Positions 42,914-51,932 are shown, counted from the first letter of the stretch. The stretch: DNA of 64,000 bases from Candidatus Angelobacter sp. Gp1-AA117 (GCA_003223515.1 QHVI01000011.1:52436-116435), one strand, 5' to 3'. Numbers and translations: made by a program. Notes: generated from the letters alone by a model not told the origin.

Positions 42914-43040
42914 CCACAGCGTAGCGAAGCCACAACCAAAACCTTTTAACCGCAGAGAACGCAAAGACGCAAAGGTGGCAAGAACCACAGAAGCTATTTT
43001 ATTGCTTCCTTTGCGCTCTTTGCGTCGTTTGCGGTAAAAC
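42914..43040. repeat. Family B plus inverted family A hairpin between HDAC-like and amidase genes
   Basis: 42913-42947 is family B (accacagcgtagcgaagccacaa). 42943-42980 and 43000-43035 are opposed family A arms (accgcagagaacgcaaag / ctttgcgtcgtttgcggt) that would pair. The amidase start follows 9 bp after. Confidence 0.65.
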
Positions 43041-43048
43041 AAACATGC

Positions 43049-44446
43049 ATGTCTGCCGACCTCGTGGCACTCGATATCTCTTCCGCCAGCCAGCTTGTCC
43101 AGAAGCGCACTGTCTCGCCCGTGGAACTGACGGAGGCTTGTCTCAAGCGCATTGAACAACTCGACCGGCAATTGAATTCCTTTATTACCGTGACTGCAGA
43201 TTCGGCATTGCGGGAAGCACGCCAGGCTGAAACCGAGATTTCGCAGGGAGCGTGGAAGGGGCCGCTGCATGGAATTCCGCTGGCCATCAAAGACCTGGTG
43301 GAGACCGCAGGATTCAAGACCACGGCCGCCAGCGCCGTACTTAAAGATTTTGTCCCGGCGCAGGACGCACCTATCGTCCAGCGACTGAAAGCAGCGGGGG
43401 CGGTCCTGTTGGGCAAGCTCAACCTGCACGAGTTCGCCTATGGTGGCAGTGGCATGATCGGCCATTTTGGCGTTGTGAAGAATCCGTGGAATACGGCACA
43501 CATAACCGGTGGCTCTTCTTCCGGCTCGGCTGCAGCGGTAGCCGCCGGGCTCTGCTATGGGGCTATGGGCACTGACACGGCAGGATCGATTCGCCTGCCG
43601 GCTGCCTTCTGTGGAATTGTGGGCCTCAAACCGAGCTATGGGCTGGTAAGCACCCGGGGCGTGATTCCACTTTCCTTTTCTCACGATCATGCCGGGCCCA
43701 TGACCCGCAGTGTTACCGACGCGGCGCTCATGCTGCAGGTAATCGCCAGCTACGATTCGCAGGACATCTGTTCACAGAAATTTCCCGCAGTTCACTTTCC
43801 CGCAGCCATGGAGGAAAAGAAAATCTCTGACTTGCGCTTAGCCACGAGCCGCGAATTTTTCTGGAAGGATTTGGATCCTGAAATCGAAAAAGCCGCAGAA
43901 GATGCAGTTGCCCTGCTGGCGGGCCTCACTGCCGGTGTACGTGATCTGACCTTACCAGTGCCTGCGGATCGCACCGTATTCGTCTGCGAACCGTATGCGT
44001 ATCATCTGAAATATCTGCCGGACCATGCACATGACTATCATCCCGAGACGCTGCGCCGCATCAGCGCTGGAACAGATGTGACCGCCTCGAACTACATAGA
44101 AAAACATCAGCAGATGCAGCGCCTCCGGAGGCAGATCCTTGAGATTTTTGAAGAGATTGATCTGCTGATTACGCCTGCCTGTCCGGTGCTCCCGCCGACC
44201 ATTGCAGAACTGGAAGCCGCACCCGATCAATTACGACCAACAGAACTGGTGATGCTGCGAAACACGCGGCCATTCAATGTGTGGGGGCTGCCGACTATTT
44301 CGATTCCGTGCGGCTTCTCGCACTCAGGACTGCCCATCGGCTTGCAGATTACCGGCGCTCCCGGTGAAGAGGCAGCCGTGCTGGCAATGGCTCGCGCTTA
44401 CGAGGAGCAAACAGACTGGCACACCCGCAAGCCCCCATTGAGCTAA
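43049..44446 (+). CDS. GatA-like amidase (amidase signature family)
   Basis: 465 residues. The Ser-cisSer-Lys triad is present: Lys in PLAIKDLVETAGF, then GGSSSGSAAAVAAGLCYGAMG with cis-Ser and TDTAGSIRLPAAFCG carrying the nucleophile Ser. Family members hydrolyse amides (GatA of Glu-tRNA amidotransferase is the best known). GatB/GatC are absent here, so an independent amidase is equally possible. It runs parallel to the HDAC-like gene and converges with a small unknown gene. Confidence 0.9.
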   Translation: MSADLVALDISSASQLVQKRTVSPVELTEACLKRIEQLDRQLNSFITVTADSALREARQAETEISQGAWKGPLHGIPLAIKDLVETAGFKTTAASAVLKDFVPAQDAPIVQRLKAAGAVLLGKLNLHEFAYGGSGMIGHFGVVKNPWNTAHITGGSSSGSAAAVAAGLCYGAMGTDTAGSIRLPAAFCGIVGLKPSYGLVSTRGVIPLSFSHDHAGPMTRSVTDAALMLQVIASYDSQDICSQKFPAVHFPAAMEEKKISDLRLATSREFFWKDLDPEIEKAAEDAVALLAGLTAGVRDLTLPVPADRTVFVCEPYAYHLKYLPDHAHDYHPETLRRISAGTDVTASNYIEKHQQMQRLRRQILEIFEEIDLLITPACPVLPPTIAELEAAPDQLRPTELVMLRNTRPFNVWGLPTISIPCGFSHSGLPIGLQITGAPGEEAAVLAMARAYEEQTDWHTRKPPLS

Positions 44447-44463
44447 ACGAAATCAAACCTTTC

Positions 44464-44545
44464 AACACAGCGTAGTCGGCCGCAACCAAACCCAAACCCT
44501 TACCACAGAGGGCACAAAGGTTTCACAAAGGACACAGAGGAAAAA
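44464..44545. repeat. Family B and A repeats after the amidase gene
   Basis: caacacagcgtagtcggccg, then caaccaaacccaaaccctta, then accacagagggcacaaaggt. Both families occur in the convergent spacer to the small gene. Confidence 0.6.
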
Positions 44546-44653
44546 GCACTTAAGAGAAAATAAACAGGTTATTTTTTCATGATCCAGTCCGGAAAACTTC
44601 TTCGCGGCTCGAGACGAATCTGATCGTTAGTGGTACAGAGGACACGGAGGTTT

Positions 44654-44884
44654 TTACTGAGCTTTGACCGGCGTGACGCTCACAGCCTTGTTGTTCTCGA
44701 AGGTGACGGTCACAGGTTTGCTGTTGTTCGAGTATTCCATGGTTCGGCTGCCGATCTCGCCCGAACCGGCATTTGCTGAAGTGCCCACAGCCAAACTGGC
44801 CTGCAACTCGTTCATGCCATAATTTTTCGACGGATATTCGCAGTCCAGTGAGACAGTTTGGCAAAAGCTCGGCGCTGCCGACAT
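44654..44884 (-). CDS. Small unknown protein, 76 residues
   Basis: Starts at ATG 44884 behind GGAG (7-nt spacing); a longer frame from 44926 lacks such a site. The C-terminal half looks like a folded unit: ASLAVGTSANAGSGEIGSRT, then EYSNNSKPVTVTFENNKAVS. I recognise no family. It is divergent to the VOC gene, with 32 bp between the chosen start and that gene's start. Ribosome-site support makes it more credible than most short frames, but function is unknown. Confidence 0.55.
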   Translation of the reverse strand: MSAAPSFCQTVSLDCEYPSKNYGMNELQASLAVGTSANAGSGEIGSRTMEYSNNSKPVTVTFENNKAVSVTPVKAQ

Positions 44885-44916
44885 GGTAAACTCCAGCCAG
44901 AAAGTCGAGGAATGAG

Positions 44917-45315
44917 ATGTCCACACAGGCAGTTCATTGTGCTGCGCACATTACTGGAATAGCCCCACAGTTTCTCGTCGTTGATCTTGACCGGGCCATT
45001 GCGTACTACTGTGACCAGCTTGGCTTCGAGCTTGATTTCAAGTATCAGTCGTTTTACGCGGGCGTAGCGCGTGACGGATTCGCAATCCATCTGAAGCATG
45101 CGCCCAAACTGGCCATGGAAAGAGAACACCGGAAACAGCATGAACATCTGGACGCCTACATTTCGGTGTCGGGCATCCGGGATTTGTTCAGCGAGTTGGA
45201 AAAGCGTGGGGCTCAGGTAATCAAGCCGCTTGAACAAAGACCGTGGGCATGCCTCGATTTTTACGTCGAAGATCCGGATGGCTACATTCTCTGCTTCAGT
45301 GAACCGAACGCCTGA
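44917..45315 (+). CDS. VOC-superfamily (glyoxalase/bleomycin-resistance-like) protein
   Basis: 132 residues. Paired beta-alpha-beta-beta-beta units: PQFLVVDLDRAIAYYCDQLGFELDF, FAIHLKHAP and EHLDAYISVSGIRDLFSELEKRG, with the final DFYVEDPDGYILCFSEP typical of the family and its metal Glu near the end. Such proteins bind metals and small molecules; the substrate is unknown. GAGGAATGAG precedes the ATG. Divergent to the 76-residue gene. Confidence 0.85.
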   Translation: MSTQAVHCAAHITGIAPQFLVVDLDRAIAYYCDQLGFELDFKYQSFYAGVARDGFAIHLKHAPKLAMEREHRKQHEHLDAYISVSGIRDLFSELEKRGAQVIKPLEQRPWACLDFYVEDPDGYILCFSEPNA

Positions 45316-45648
45316 CGTGGTCTGCCGGCGACCCTGCCAAACATTAAAAACTTTAATTGCCAATTAATGATTTCCCAATCTTATTAGGAGAACTTACCTA
45401 CTGACGGTGAGTGCTCCGGGTCACCTTTTATAGCCAGGTTTGCTCCCGGCGTAATTCATTCGAAATCAGACTCTCTCCATGCATTGCCGACGGAGCGGTG
45501 CAGGAATCGGTCATTGCAAACTCCGCAGGCAAGGCTGGATCGGGCCCAGGTTTTCTCGCGCTAGACTCCAGTCTGTTTCGGGCTCCGCAGCTCTTCCCTG
45601 CAGATCGCGGCGATGACTGATGGTTAGAGACACAAAGGAGTATTTCTA
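45316..45648. other. Leader region of the glycine-rich peroxidase gene
   Basis: 333 bp with no accepted gene (a weak 69-codon frame exists). The end holds AAAGGAG 9 bp before the next start. I see no known riboswitch consensus. Small inverted pairs occur (AGACT/AGTCT at about 45563-45574), but nothing secure. Confidence 0.45.
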
Positions 45649-47892
45649 ATGATTGGCCGAAAACGGTTCAAGAAGCCGCTCATACTGCTTTTCTCGTGCT
45701 GCATGATCGCGCTTCTGGGCCTCATTCTTACTGTAAGCGCTATCACCGCGCAGGCATCCGGCAGGGGCGGTGGTGGTAATGGTGGCGGCGGAAACAAAGG
45801 TGGTGGCAATGGAAATGACAACGCTGCCGGAAATGGCGGCGGTGGTCAAAAAGGTAAAGGTGGCAACGGTGGTGGCGTGAACGGTGGTGGCGTGAACGGT
45901 GGTGGCGTGAACGGCGGTGGCGGAAACGGCGGCAACAATGGCGGTGGTGGGGGTAACGGCGGCGGTGGCAACGGTGGCGGCAGCGGTAATGGCGGTAACG
46001 GTGGTAGAGGAGGTAATGGTGGCGGTGGTGTAAGAGGCGGGGGCGGCAACGGCGGTGGTGGGGAGCGCAAGCTTGCTTCGCTCAAGACCGTTTCGATTCC
46101 CGGCCCTACTGACGCCGAACTCAGTGACGTGATCAAGAACAAGGCCGCAGCCATTGCGTTAGGCAAAGCCTTCTTCTGGGACATGCAGTTTGGCAGCGAC
46201 GGTGTCACGGCGTGTGCAACGTGCCACTCCACGGCCGGTACTGACAACCGCACCATGAACGAGGTGAACCCCGGCTCCCGGCGCGTGGATGGCAATGGCA
46301 ATCCCGCCCCGGATTCCAATACCTTCTATTCTGGATTTGGGCCGGACCATCAGCTCAGCGCAAGCGATTTCCCGCTGCACAAGCTCTCGAACATCGCGAA
46401 TTCCAGTTCCGCCGTGCTTTCCGACAACAACAATATTGTCGGCTCGCAGGGCGTCTACCGGTATACGTTTAATGACGTTGTGCTGGGTCAGGGGCTGGAG
46501 AATGAAACCGAGGTTTATGACGATGTCTTCAGCGTCAGCACCGGCCCAACAACATCGGTGAATGTACGCCGTGTGACTCCGCGCAACGCTCCTCCGGTGA
46601 TCAATGCGGTCTTCAATGCACGCAACTTCTGGGATGGACGCGCACAGAGCATATTCAACGGCGTAAATCCCTTTGGCGCGGGCGATCCTAATTCAGGACT
46701 TCTGCAGGTGGATTCGGCCAATCCCGGCTCAGTCAAGGGTGTGCTGTTCCGCCTTTCCAACTCATCACTGGCATCGCAGGCGGTTGGGCCTCCGGGCAGC
46801 GACACCGAAATGTCTGCCACCGGACGCTCGTTCCGCAAGATGGGCAAGAAGATGCTTTCTCTCACGCCGCTGGCAAAACAGCTTGTGGCCGGAGATGACA
46901 GCGTGCTTGGTCCGTTGAGCGCCACTCCTGCCGACGGCCTGAAAACTACCTACGTGGACCTGATCAAGGCAGCATTCCAGTCCAAGTGGTGGGATTCTGA
47001 AGTGGTGGTGGATGTCAACGGAAACTACGACCACAACGGGACACCGCAGAACACCAGTGAGTTCTCCATCATGGAAAACAATTTTTCCATGTTCTGGGGA
47101 GTGGCCATCCAGATGTACGAGTCCACGCTGGTCTCTGACAACTCACGTTTTGATCAGTTCATGGAAGGCAACCGCAGTGCGCTCACCTCGCTGGAGCGGG
47201 TCGGTATGGACCGCTTCACTGGAAAAGGCCATTGCAGTTCCTGCCACAGCGGCGCCGAATTCACTGATGCGGCAATCTCCAACATCTCCTCCAGAGGTGT
47301 AGTGGAGCAACTGCTGGGCGGCCGCTGGCATGACACCGGCTTCCACAACATTGGTGTGAGACCCAGCACTGACGATATGGGAATTGCGGCGGGCGATCCT
47401 TCAGGATTGGCCTCGCTCTCAGTCGCCAGCATGGCCTCACAGGGATTGGTCAGCGGAACACTCGTGCCACAGGGCGCTCCGGTTTCTGTTCGTGGAGCAG
47501 TCAAGACTCCCAGCTTGCGGAACATTGATCTTACCGGCCCATATTTCGTAAACGGCGGACAGGCTACGCTCTCGCAAGTGCTGGATTTCTACAGCCGCGG
47601 CGGGGACTTCCCTTCAGCCGATGTGGATCCCAACCTGGAGAAGGTCAGCTTCAGCGCATCTGATAAAGCTGCGGTAGTGGCTTTCCTCAGAACGCTTACA
47701 GATGACCGGGTCCGCAATCAAAGCGCACCCTTTGACCATCCATCGCTGGTCATTCCTGACGGCATGGCGATGGTTAACGGCAGCATGGTGGAGCAAACCA
47801 TCTCCATCCCGGCAACCGGAGCGAGCGGTGGCGCAGCCCTGCCCAGGTTCTGCGAATCGTTGGCAGGCGGTTCAAGCCAAAGCTGTAACTAG
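45649..47892 (+). CDS. Di-haem cytochrome c peroxidase-like protein with a glycine-rich N-terminal region
   Basis: 747 residues. Signal segment at about 9-36; then residues ~38-139 are almost wholly Gly/Asn (GGGNGGG units with a few Val, Lys and Arg); then a MauG/cytochrome c peroxidase-type catalytic region. Two haem-binding sites: CATCH at 189-193 and CSSCH at 529-533. The C-terminal part holds VRGAVKTPSLRNIDLTGPYFVNGGQATLSQVLDFYSRGG, as in the family. It is secreted or periplasmic and would reduce peroxide or oxidise a protein partner. The Gly-rich segment is unusual and may be an extracellular linker or matrix anchor (inference). A strong terminator follows. Confidence 0.88.
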   Translation: MIGRKRFKKPLILLFSCCMIALLGLILTVSAITAQASGRGGGGNGGGGNKGGGNGNDNAAGNGGGGQKGKGGNGGGVNGGGVNGGGVNGGGGNGGNNGGGGGNGGGGNGGGSGNGGNGGRGGNGGGGVRGGGGNGGGGERKLASLKTVSIPGPTDAELSDVIKNKAAAIALGKAFFWDMQFGSDGVTACATCHSTAGTDNRTMNEVNPGSRRVDGNGNPAPDSNTFYSGFGPDHQLSASDFPLHKLSNIANSSSAVLSDNNNIVGSQGVYRYTFNDVVLGQGLENETEVYDDVFSVSTGPTTSVNVRRVTPRNAPPVINAVFNARNFWDGRAQSIFNGVNPFGAGDPNSGLLQVDSANPGSVKGVLFRLSNSSLASQAVGPPGSDTEMSATGRSFRKMGKKMLSLTPLAKQLVAGDDSVLGPLSATPADGLKTTYVDLIKAAFQSKWWDSEVVVDVNGNYDHNGTPQNTSEFSIMENNFSMFWGVAIQMYESTLVSDNSRFDQFMEGNRSALTSLERVGMDRFTGKGHCSSCHSGAEFTDAAISNISSRGVVEQLLGGRWHDTGFHNIGVRPSTDDMGIAAGDPSGLASLSVASMASQGLVSGTLVPQGAPVSVRGAVKTPSLRNIDLTGPYFVNGGQATLSQVLDFYSRGGDFPSADVDPNLEKVSFSASDKAAVVAFLRTLTDDRVRNQSAPFDHPSLVIPDGMAMVNGSMVEQTISIPATGASGGAALPRFCESLAGGSSQSCN

Positions 47893-47906
47893 AGGGTGGT
47901 ACAACT

Positions 47907-47943
47907 GAAGAGGCCGCCCGAAGAGGGCGGCCTCTTCGGTTTG
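47907..47943 (+). terminator. Strong intrinsic terminator after the peroxidase gene
   Basis: 13-bp stem GAAGAGGCCGCCC / GGGCGGCCTCTTC, loop GAAGA, tail GGTTT. Confidence 0.88.
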
Positions 47944-47948
47944 AGCAA

Positions 47949-48160
47949 TTGGCTCTTAGCTCTTAGCTCTTAGCTCTTAGCTCTTGGCTCTTGGCTCTTG
48001 GCTCTTGGCTCTTGGCTCTTGGCTTTTGGTTATTACCTTCCACTCTATTTCTAACTACATATCAAGCTTCATCTTGTTTATCTGTGTTTATCTGTGGTGA
48101 TCTGTGGTAAGAATCTTTTGTTTTTCAGCGTTATCAGCGTTATCAGCGGCAAAAACCTTC
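47949..48160. repeat. Heptad array (TTGGCTC/TTAGCTC) plus other short-period repeats
   Basis: 47949-48032 comprises about 12 consecutive 7-nt units: one TTGGCTC, four TTAGCTC, five TTGGCTC, then TTGGCTT and TTGGTTA. 48075-48120: ATCTGTG-type repeats. 48124-48160: TCAGCGTTA/TCAGCGGCA 9-nt units. No gene. Confidence 0.85.
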
Positions 48161-48164
48161 TGAT

Positions 48165-48360
48165 TCACGCTGCTTTCTTTCGCGTCGCCAACCACACTGA
48201 TGTGGCCGCACCTGCGACCGCCAAACTCACCAGGGCTGTTCTCTTTACCGGATCAGTCACAGGCGGAGGCAATTCGACAATTCCATGCTCACAGGTAAGC
48301 ATTGGCAATTCCGGTGGGCACACGAATCAATCCAGGGGCAATCATTTCAGCTTTGCTCAT
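48165..48360 (-). pseudogene. Small frameshifted ORF with a C-terminal membrane segment
   Basis: ATG 48360 follows GGGAG at 7 nt. The first frame runs MSKAEMIAPGLIRVPTGIAN plus AYL and hits TGA at 48289-48291. One frame over, the sequence continues CEHGIVELPPPVTDPVKR and a hydrophobic segment TALVSLAVAGAATSVWLA with basic end TRKKAA, stopping at 48165. Together they would give ~65 residues. A single-base change would restore it. The N-terminus resembles starts of some metallo-beta-lactamase-fold proteins, but the protein is too short to be one. Confidence 0.45.
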
Positions 48361-48533
48361 TTCAAACTCCCGCTCATGAGATGGCAGACGTGAAATCAGG
48401 GTGTGCCGGTACGAACGACTTTGCTGCGATCGAATCCAGCAAGACTTACAGTTCCTCGGCGGTTGAAGGTTTTTACTTATTCACTACTGAGTAGTACTCC
48501 GATTCTCTTGCATCGAACTTTAAAGACGCCGCC
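48361..48533. other. Divergent spacer before the AsmA-like gene
   Basis: 173 bp between the frameshifted small gene and the AsmA-like gene. ACTACTGAGTAGT at about 48483-48495 is a small palindrome. Nothing else assigned. Confidence 0.35.
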
Positions 48534-50069
48534 ATGAACATTCATTCCGCTCACCTGCCGCGCTGGCTTTGGGTTACAGCTCTGGTGCTGCTGGCAGCGG
48601 CAGGTATCCTGGTGGGAGTACTGGCAACGCACTGGCCATTCACCCGTGCAGCTATTCTCAAAGACCTGCAGCAGGCCGGTCACGGCAAAGTCGCAATCAA
48701 CTCCTTCCATAACAAGTACTTTCCATGGCCGGGATGCGTTGCCGAGGGAGTCATCATTGAGGAAAACAAGGGCAACCTTCATGTCCAGGTCATGGCCCGG
48801 CAACTCACGATTCGCGGCAGCTACTCCGGCCTGTTCAGCAGCCCTAAACACATTCAGCAGATTCGGATCGACGGCCTGCGGGTGAATATCGAAGCAGCGC
48901 GCCAGAGCGCGTCAGAAGCTGTTCAGCCTGTAAATCAAGAACCAAAGAAGCAAAATAACGTGGAGATTGGCGAGATCAGGGCAGATGGTGCAGTTCTGGA
49001 AGTAGCCTCTCGCGATCCCGGAAAGAAGCCGTTCATTCTTCAGCTTCAGCAGGCGCGCCTGCACTCGTTTGCTCTCGACAGGAGCACTGCTTTCCAGATC
49101 GCCGTCGAACTTTCCAGACCGGCAGCGCTGGTTGCAGCCAGCGGACACATTGGCCCGCTGAAAACCGGCTCACCCGGAGGGACACCGCTCAGCGGAGCGT
49201 ATCGCCTGACTCGTGGGAACCTTGGCGTCTTTTCCGCCATCGCTGGAAACTTCACATCGCAGGGTAAATTCAACGGCACTCTCGGCCAGCTTGCGGTGGA
49301 TGGCATTGCCGACTCTCCTGACTTTGCCAACAAGAAAACCCATCATCAGGTTCATCTCTCGGTGCACTTTCACGGCATCGTGAATGGCCGCACTGGAGAC
49401 GTGGCATTGCCCGTCGTAGAAGCTCATTTCCGCAATACCACGCTGCTGGCTCACGGAGAAATCAGCGGCAAGCCGGGCAAGACCGTGGCACTCAATTTTA
49501 TTCCAAAAGCAGCCCGCATTGAGGACCTCATGCTGCTGTTCATCCACTCGAATGAGTCGCCTATCAATGGCCCGATCAGATTCGAAGCCAGGGTCACGCT
49601 GCCTCCGGAGAAGCGGCGCTTTGTGGAGAAGGTGCAACTGGATGGCAACTTCGATATCACCGATGCTCACTTCAAACCCAAAACTCAGCAGAATGTAAAC
49701 AAGCTCAGTGAGCGTACCGAGGGCGACACTCACGACGAAGACATAGAGCAGGTAGCCGCACGCTTGCAGGGACATGTAGAACTCCGGGACGGCATCGCTC
49801 ATTTTTCCAATACCACCTTCACCGTTCCCGGCGGATCTGCAAAGCTGCACGGCACGTACAGCGTGATGCGGGATCACAAAGTGGATATACGGGGTTCGCT
49901 GAAAATGGAAGCCAAGCTTTCGCAGGCCACCACAGGCGTCAAGTCATTTGTGGCGCGTTTTTTGAATCCGTTCTTCAAGAAGAAGGATGGCGAGACGCAG
50001 ATTCCGGTGGCGATTACCGGGAACAACAAACATCCGAGGTTTCAGGCGAAGCTGACGGGCGGGAGGTAG
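48534..50069 (+). CDS. AsmA/YhdP-like outer-membrane-biogenesis protein
   Basis: 511 residues. An N-terminal membrane helix (about 12-32, LWVTALVLLAAAGILVGVLA) is followed by a long periplasmic region with repeated beta-rich AsmA-type strands, e.g. GKVAINSFHNKYFPWPGCVAEGV, RQLTIRGSYSGLFS and, near the end, GGSAKLHGTYSVMRDHKVDIRGSLKM. This resembles bridge-like AsmA-clan proteins involved in outer-membrane lipid transport; the exact subgroup is not clear. No neighbour supports a specific role. The frame ends in a run of heptad repeats. Confidence 0.72.
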   Translation: MNIHSAHLPRWLWVTALVLLAAAGILVGVLATHWPFTRAAILKDLQQAGHGKVAINSFHNKYFPWPGCVAEGVIIEENKGNLHVQVMARQLTIRGSYSGLFSSPKHIQQIRIDGLRVNIEAARQSASEAVQPVNQEPKKQNNVEIGEIRADGAVLEVASRDPGKKPFILQLQQARLHSFALDRSTAFQIAVELSRPAALVAASGHIGPLKTGSPGGTPLSGAYRLTRGNLGVFSAIAGNFTSQGKFNGTLGQLAVDGIADSPDFANKKTHHQVHLSVHFHGIVNGRTGDVALPVVEAHFRNTTLLAHGEISGKPGKTVALNFIPKAARIEDLMLLFIHSNESPINGPIRFEARVTLPPEKRRFVEKVQLDGNFDITDAHFKPKTQQNVNKLSERTEGDTHDEDIEQVAARLQGHVELRDGIAHFSNTTFTVPGGSAKLHGTYSVMRDHKVDIRGSLKMEAKLSQATTGVKSFVARFLNPFFKKKDGETQIPVAITGNNKHPRFQAKLTGGR

Positions 50070-50070
50070 C

Positions 50071-50240
50071 TTTTGGCTTTTGGCTTTTAGCTTTTAGCTC
50101 TTGGCTCTTGGCTCTTGGCTCTTGGCTCTTGATTTGATCTTTGATCTTTGATCTTTGATCTTTGATTTTTGATTTTTGATTTTGGTTTTGCCTTCTTTAG
50201 CTTTTGCTACCTTTGCGTCCTTAGCGTCCTTTGCGGTTGC
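50071..50240. repeat. Heptad array drifting from TTGGCTC to TTGATCT to TTGATTT
   Basis: Starts TTTTGGC / TTTTAGC, then five TTGGCTC-type units, a transition, four TTGATCT units, three TTGATTT units, and finally family A (ctttgcgtccttagcgtcct). The 7-nt phase stays nearly constant while the unit changes. Confidence 0.85.
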
Positions 50241-50243
50241 ATT

Positions 50244-51411
50244 TCAAACTGCATTTCCCGCGCAAAATCCTGACGCCCAGGCCCATTGAAAGTTGAAGCC
50301 GCCCAGGTGCCCGGTTACATCTACGACTTCACCGATAAAGAACAATCCCGGCACGCGGCGGCTCTCCATGGTTTTTGCCGAGAGTTCATCGGTGTCCACG
50401 CCGCCCGCGGTTACTTCGGCCTTGGCGTAACCTTCCGTGCCTTCGGGGGTCACGCTCCAGTGATGCAGATGCCGTTCCAGTTCTGCGAGGTCATGGTTGG
50501 TCCAGCCCGGCGGAGCATGGTTTTCCAGCCAGCGGTCCGCCAGGCGCGCCGGCAGCACCTCACGCAAGGCCGATCTGGCGTTTTGTATGTCGCGCCGCCC
50601 TTTGGACTGCTGCCAGGGAGCAATCACTTCATGGCCGGGTGCAAGGTCAATCATGATGGGCTCAGGTTTCTTCCAGTACGAAGAAATCTGCAGAATAGCC
50701 GGCCCGCTCAGGCCGCGATGGGTAATCAGCATCTTCTCGCGAAACTGTTGCGAGCCAAAGGAGGCAATCACCTCGGCAGAGATGCCCGCCAGGTCGCAAT
50801 AGCGCTGGCAGTCCCGGGTATTCAAGGTAAGCGGCACCAGAGCAGGACGGCACTCGCGAACCGCCAGTCCAAACTGCCGGGCAAGCTCATAGCCGAAGGC
50901 GGTAGCGCCCATCCTGGGAATCGAGAGGCCTCCGGTGGCTACCACCAGAGCCGGAGCACAGAATTCATCCTGCTGGGTAAGCACGCTGAATCCGGCATCG
51001 CTCCGGGTGACCGAGTGGATCTGCATGTTGACGAGGATCTCCAACCCCTGCCTTGCGGCACTCTTCATGCAGCATGTTGACGACTTCGCGGGCAGAGTGA
51101 TCGCAGAAAAGCTGGCCCAAGGTTTTCTGGTGGTAGGGAATGCGATATCTTTCGACTAACTCAATAAAATCAGCAGGGGTATAGAGGGCCAGGGCAGACT
51201 TACAAAAATGTGGATTTCCAGAGATGAAGTTCTCCGGAAGGCAATGCAGGTTGGTGAAGTTGCAGCGGCCGCCTCCGGAAATCAGTATTTTCTTGCCAAT
51301 TCGTTCGGATCGTTCCAGGACAGCTACCCTGCGTCCCCGTTTGCCGGCCTCGAGAGCACACATGAGTCCGGCAGCGCCCCCACCCAGAATGATTGCATTG
51401 AAGACCTTCAT
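50244..51411 (-). pseudogene. HI0933/YhiN-type flavoprotein, frameshifted
   Basis: The N-terminal part (MKVFNAIILGGGAAGLMCALE..., GRRVAVLERSERIGKKILISG) ends in a shifted tail, while the C-terminal part restarts in another frame at about residue 120 with EILVNMQIHSVTRSDAG and continues to HLGGFNFQWAWASGF. Together they make one complete HI0933-family FAD protein (~390 residues). The join lies at a GGGG run (CCCC at 51045-51048 on the plus strand), and one fewer G restores the frame. It may be a sequence error or a recent mutation. Function of the family: NAD(P)/FAD oxidoreductase, substrate unknown. Confidence 0.8.
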
Positions 51412-51525
51412 GGCTCCCATGCACATTGTAAATACCGGATATGAACTGCAAAGAAGGGGAGAAAACTCTCCTTTTGGTACAGGTACTTTCGGACGACCTC
51501 AGAATTTCTTTCCTTTGGGAATAAC

Positions 51526-51792
51526 ATGGACTACTATAAAGCTGTGGCTGGTTGGATAAAATCCGTCATTTTGACGGCCCTGATGCTGGCGATGCTGGTC
51601 GTCCTGATCTCGCCCTTCCCTGAACTGGCCACGAGTTGTTCCAGCAAATTTGCCATTGGCTGCTTTGCTCTTCTGCCGGCCGTCTCCTTCAGCCTTTGCG
51701 AACCCACGCTGGCCTTTGCTTCATGGTCTTCCCTGCCGGTTTCCGAGCAGGCTGAGAGCGTCCTCAGCAAAATCTGCATCCGGCTCTGCTGA
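51526..51792 (+). CDS. Possible small membrane protein (weak)
   Basis: 88 residues. A membrane helix at about 12-30 (SVILTALMLAMLVVLISPF), then SCSSKFAIGCFALLPAVSFS with Cys-rich parts. The site GGGAAT sits before the ATG at good distance. No family recognised. A 92-codon frame overlaps on the opposite strand and has less support. Treat as tentative. Confidence 0.35.
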   Translation: MDYYKAVAGWIKSVILTALMLAMLVVLISPFPELATSCSSKFAIGCFALLPAVSFSLCEPTLAFASWSSLPVSEQAESVLSKICIRLC

Positions 51793-51932
51793 TTCTTTTC
51801 TTCTCTAGTCATTCCTCATCCGATTTTGACTTGTGTTCCCGCAGTTATGCCTTCGCGTCTGCGGATGACACTTCTTTCTATAACGCAGTCAAGAATCTGA
51901 AACGGGTCGCATAGTACGACAAGAGGTCAGTT

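Noticed and set aside
42698..43690. 330-codon minus-strand frame across the HDAC-like and amidase genes
   Set aside because: Runs across two real genes and a hairpin repeat; no family likeness.
45316..45648. Leader considered as a c-di-GMP riboswitch
   Set aside because: GCAAA-like stretches occur, but I could not find the conserved tetraloop/receptor layout.
45846..46319. Long minus-strand frame rich in proline (PPPPLPP)
   Set aside because: It is the complement of the Gly/Asn-rich tract and haem region of the peroxidase gene; no ribosome site and no family likeness.
47949..50240. Repeat arrays considered as CRISPR
   Set aside because: Units are 7-9 nt without regular 30-40-nt spacers; no cas genes in the window.
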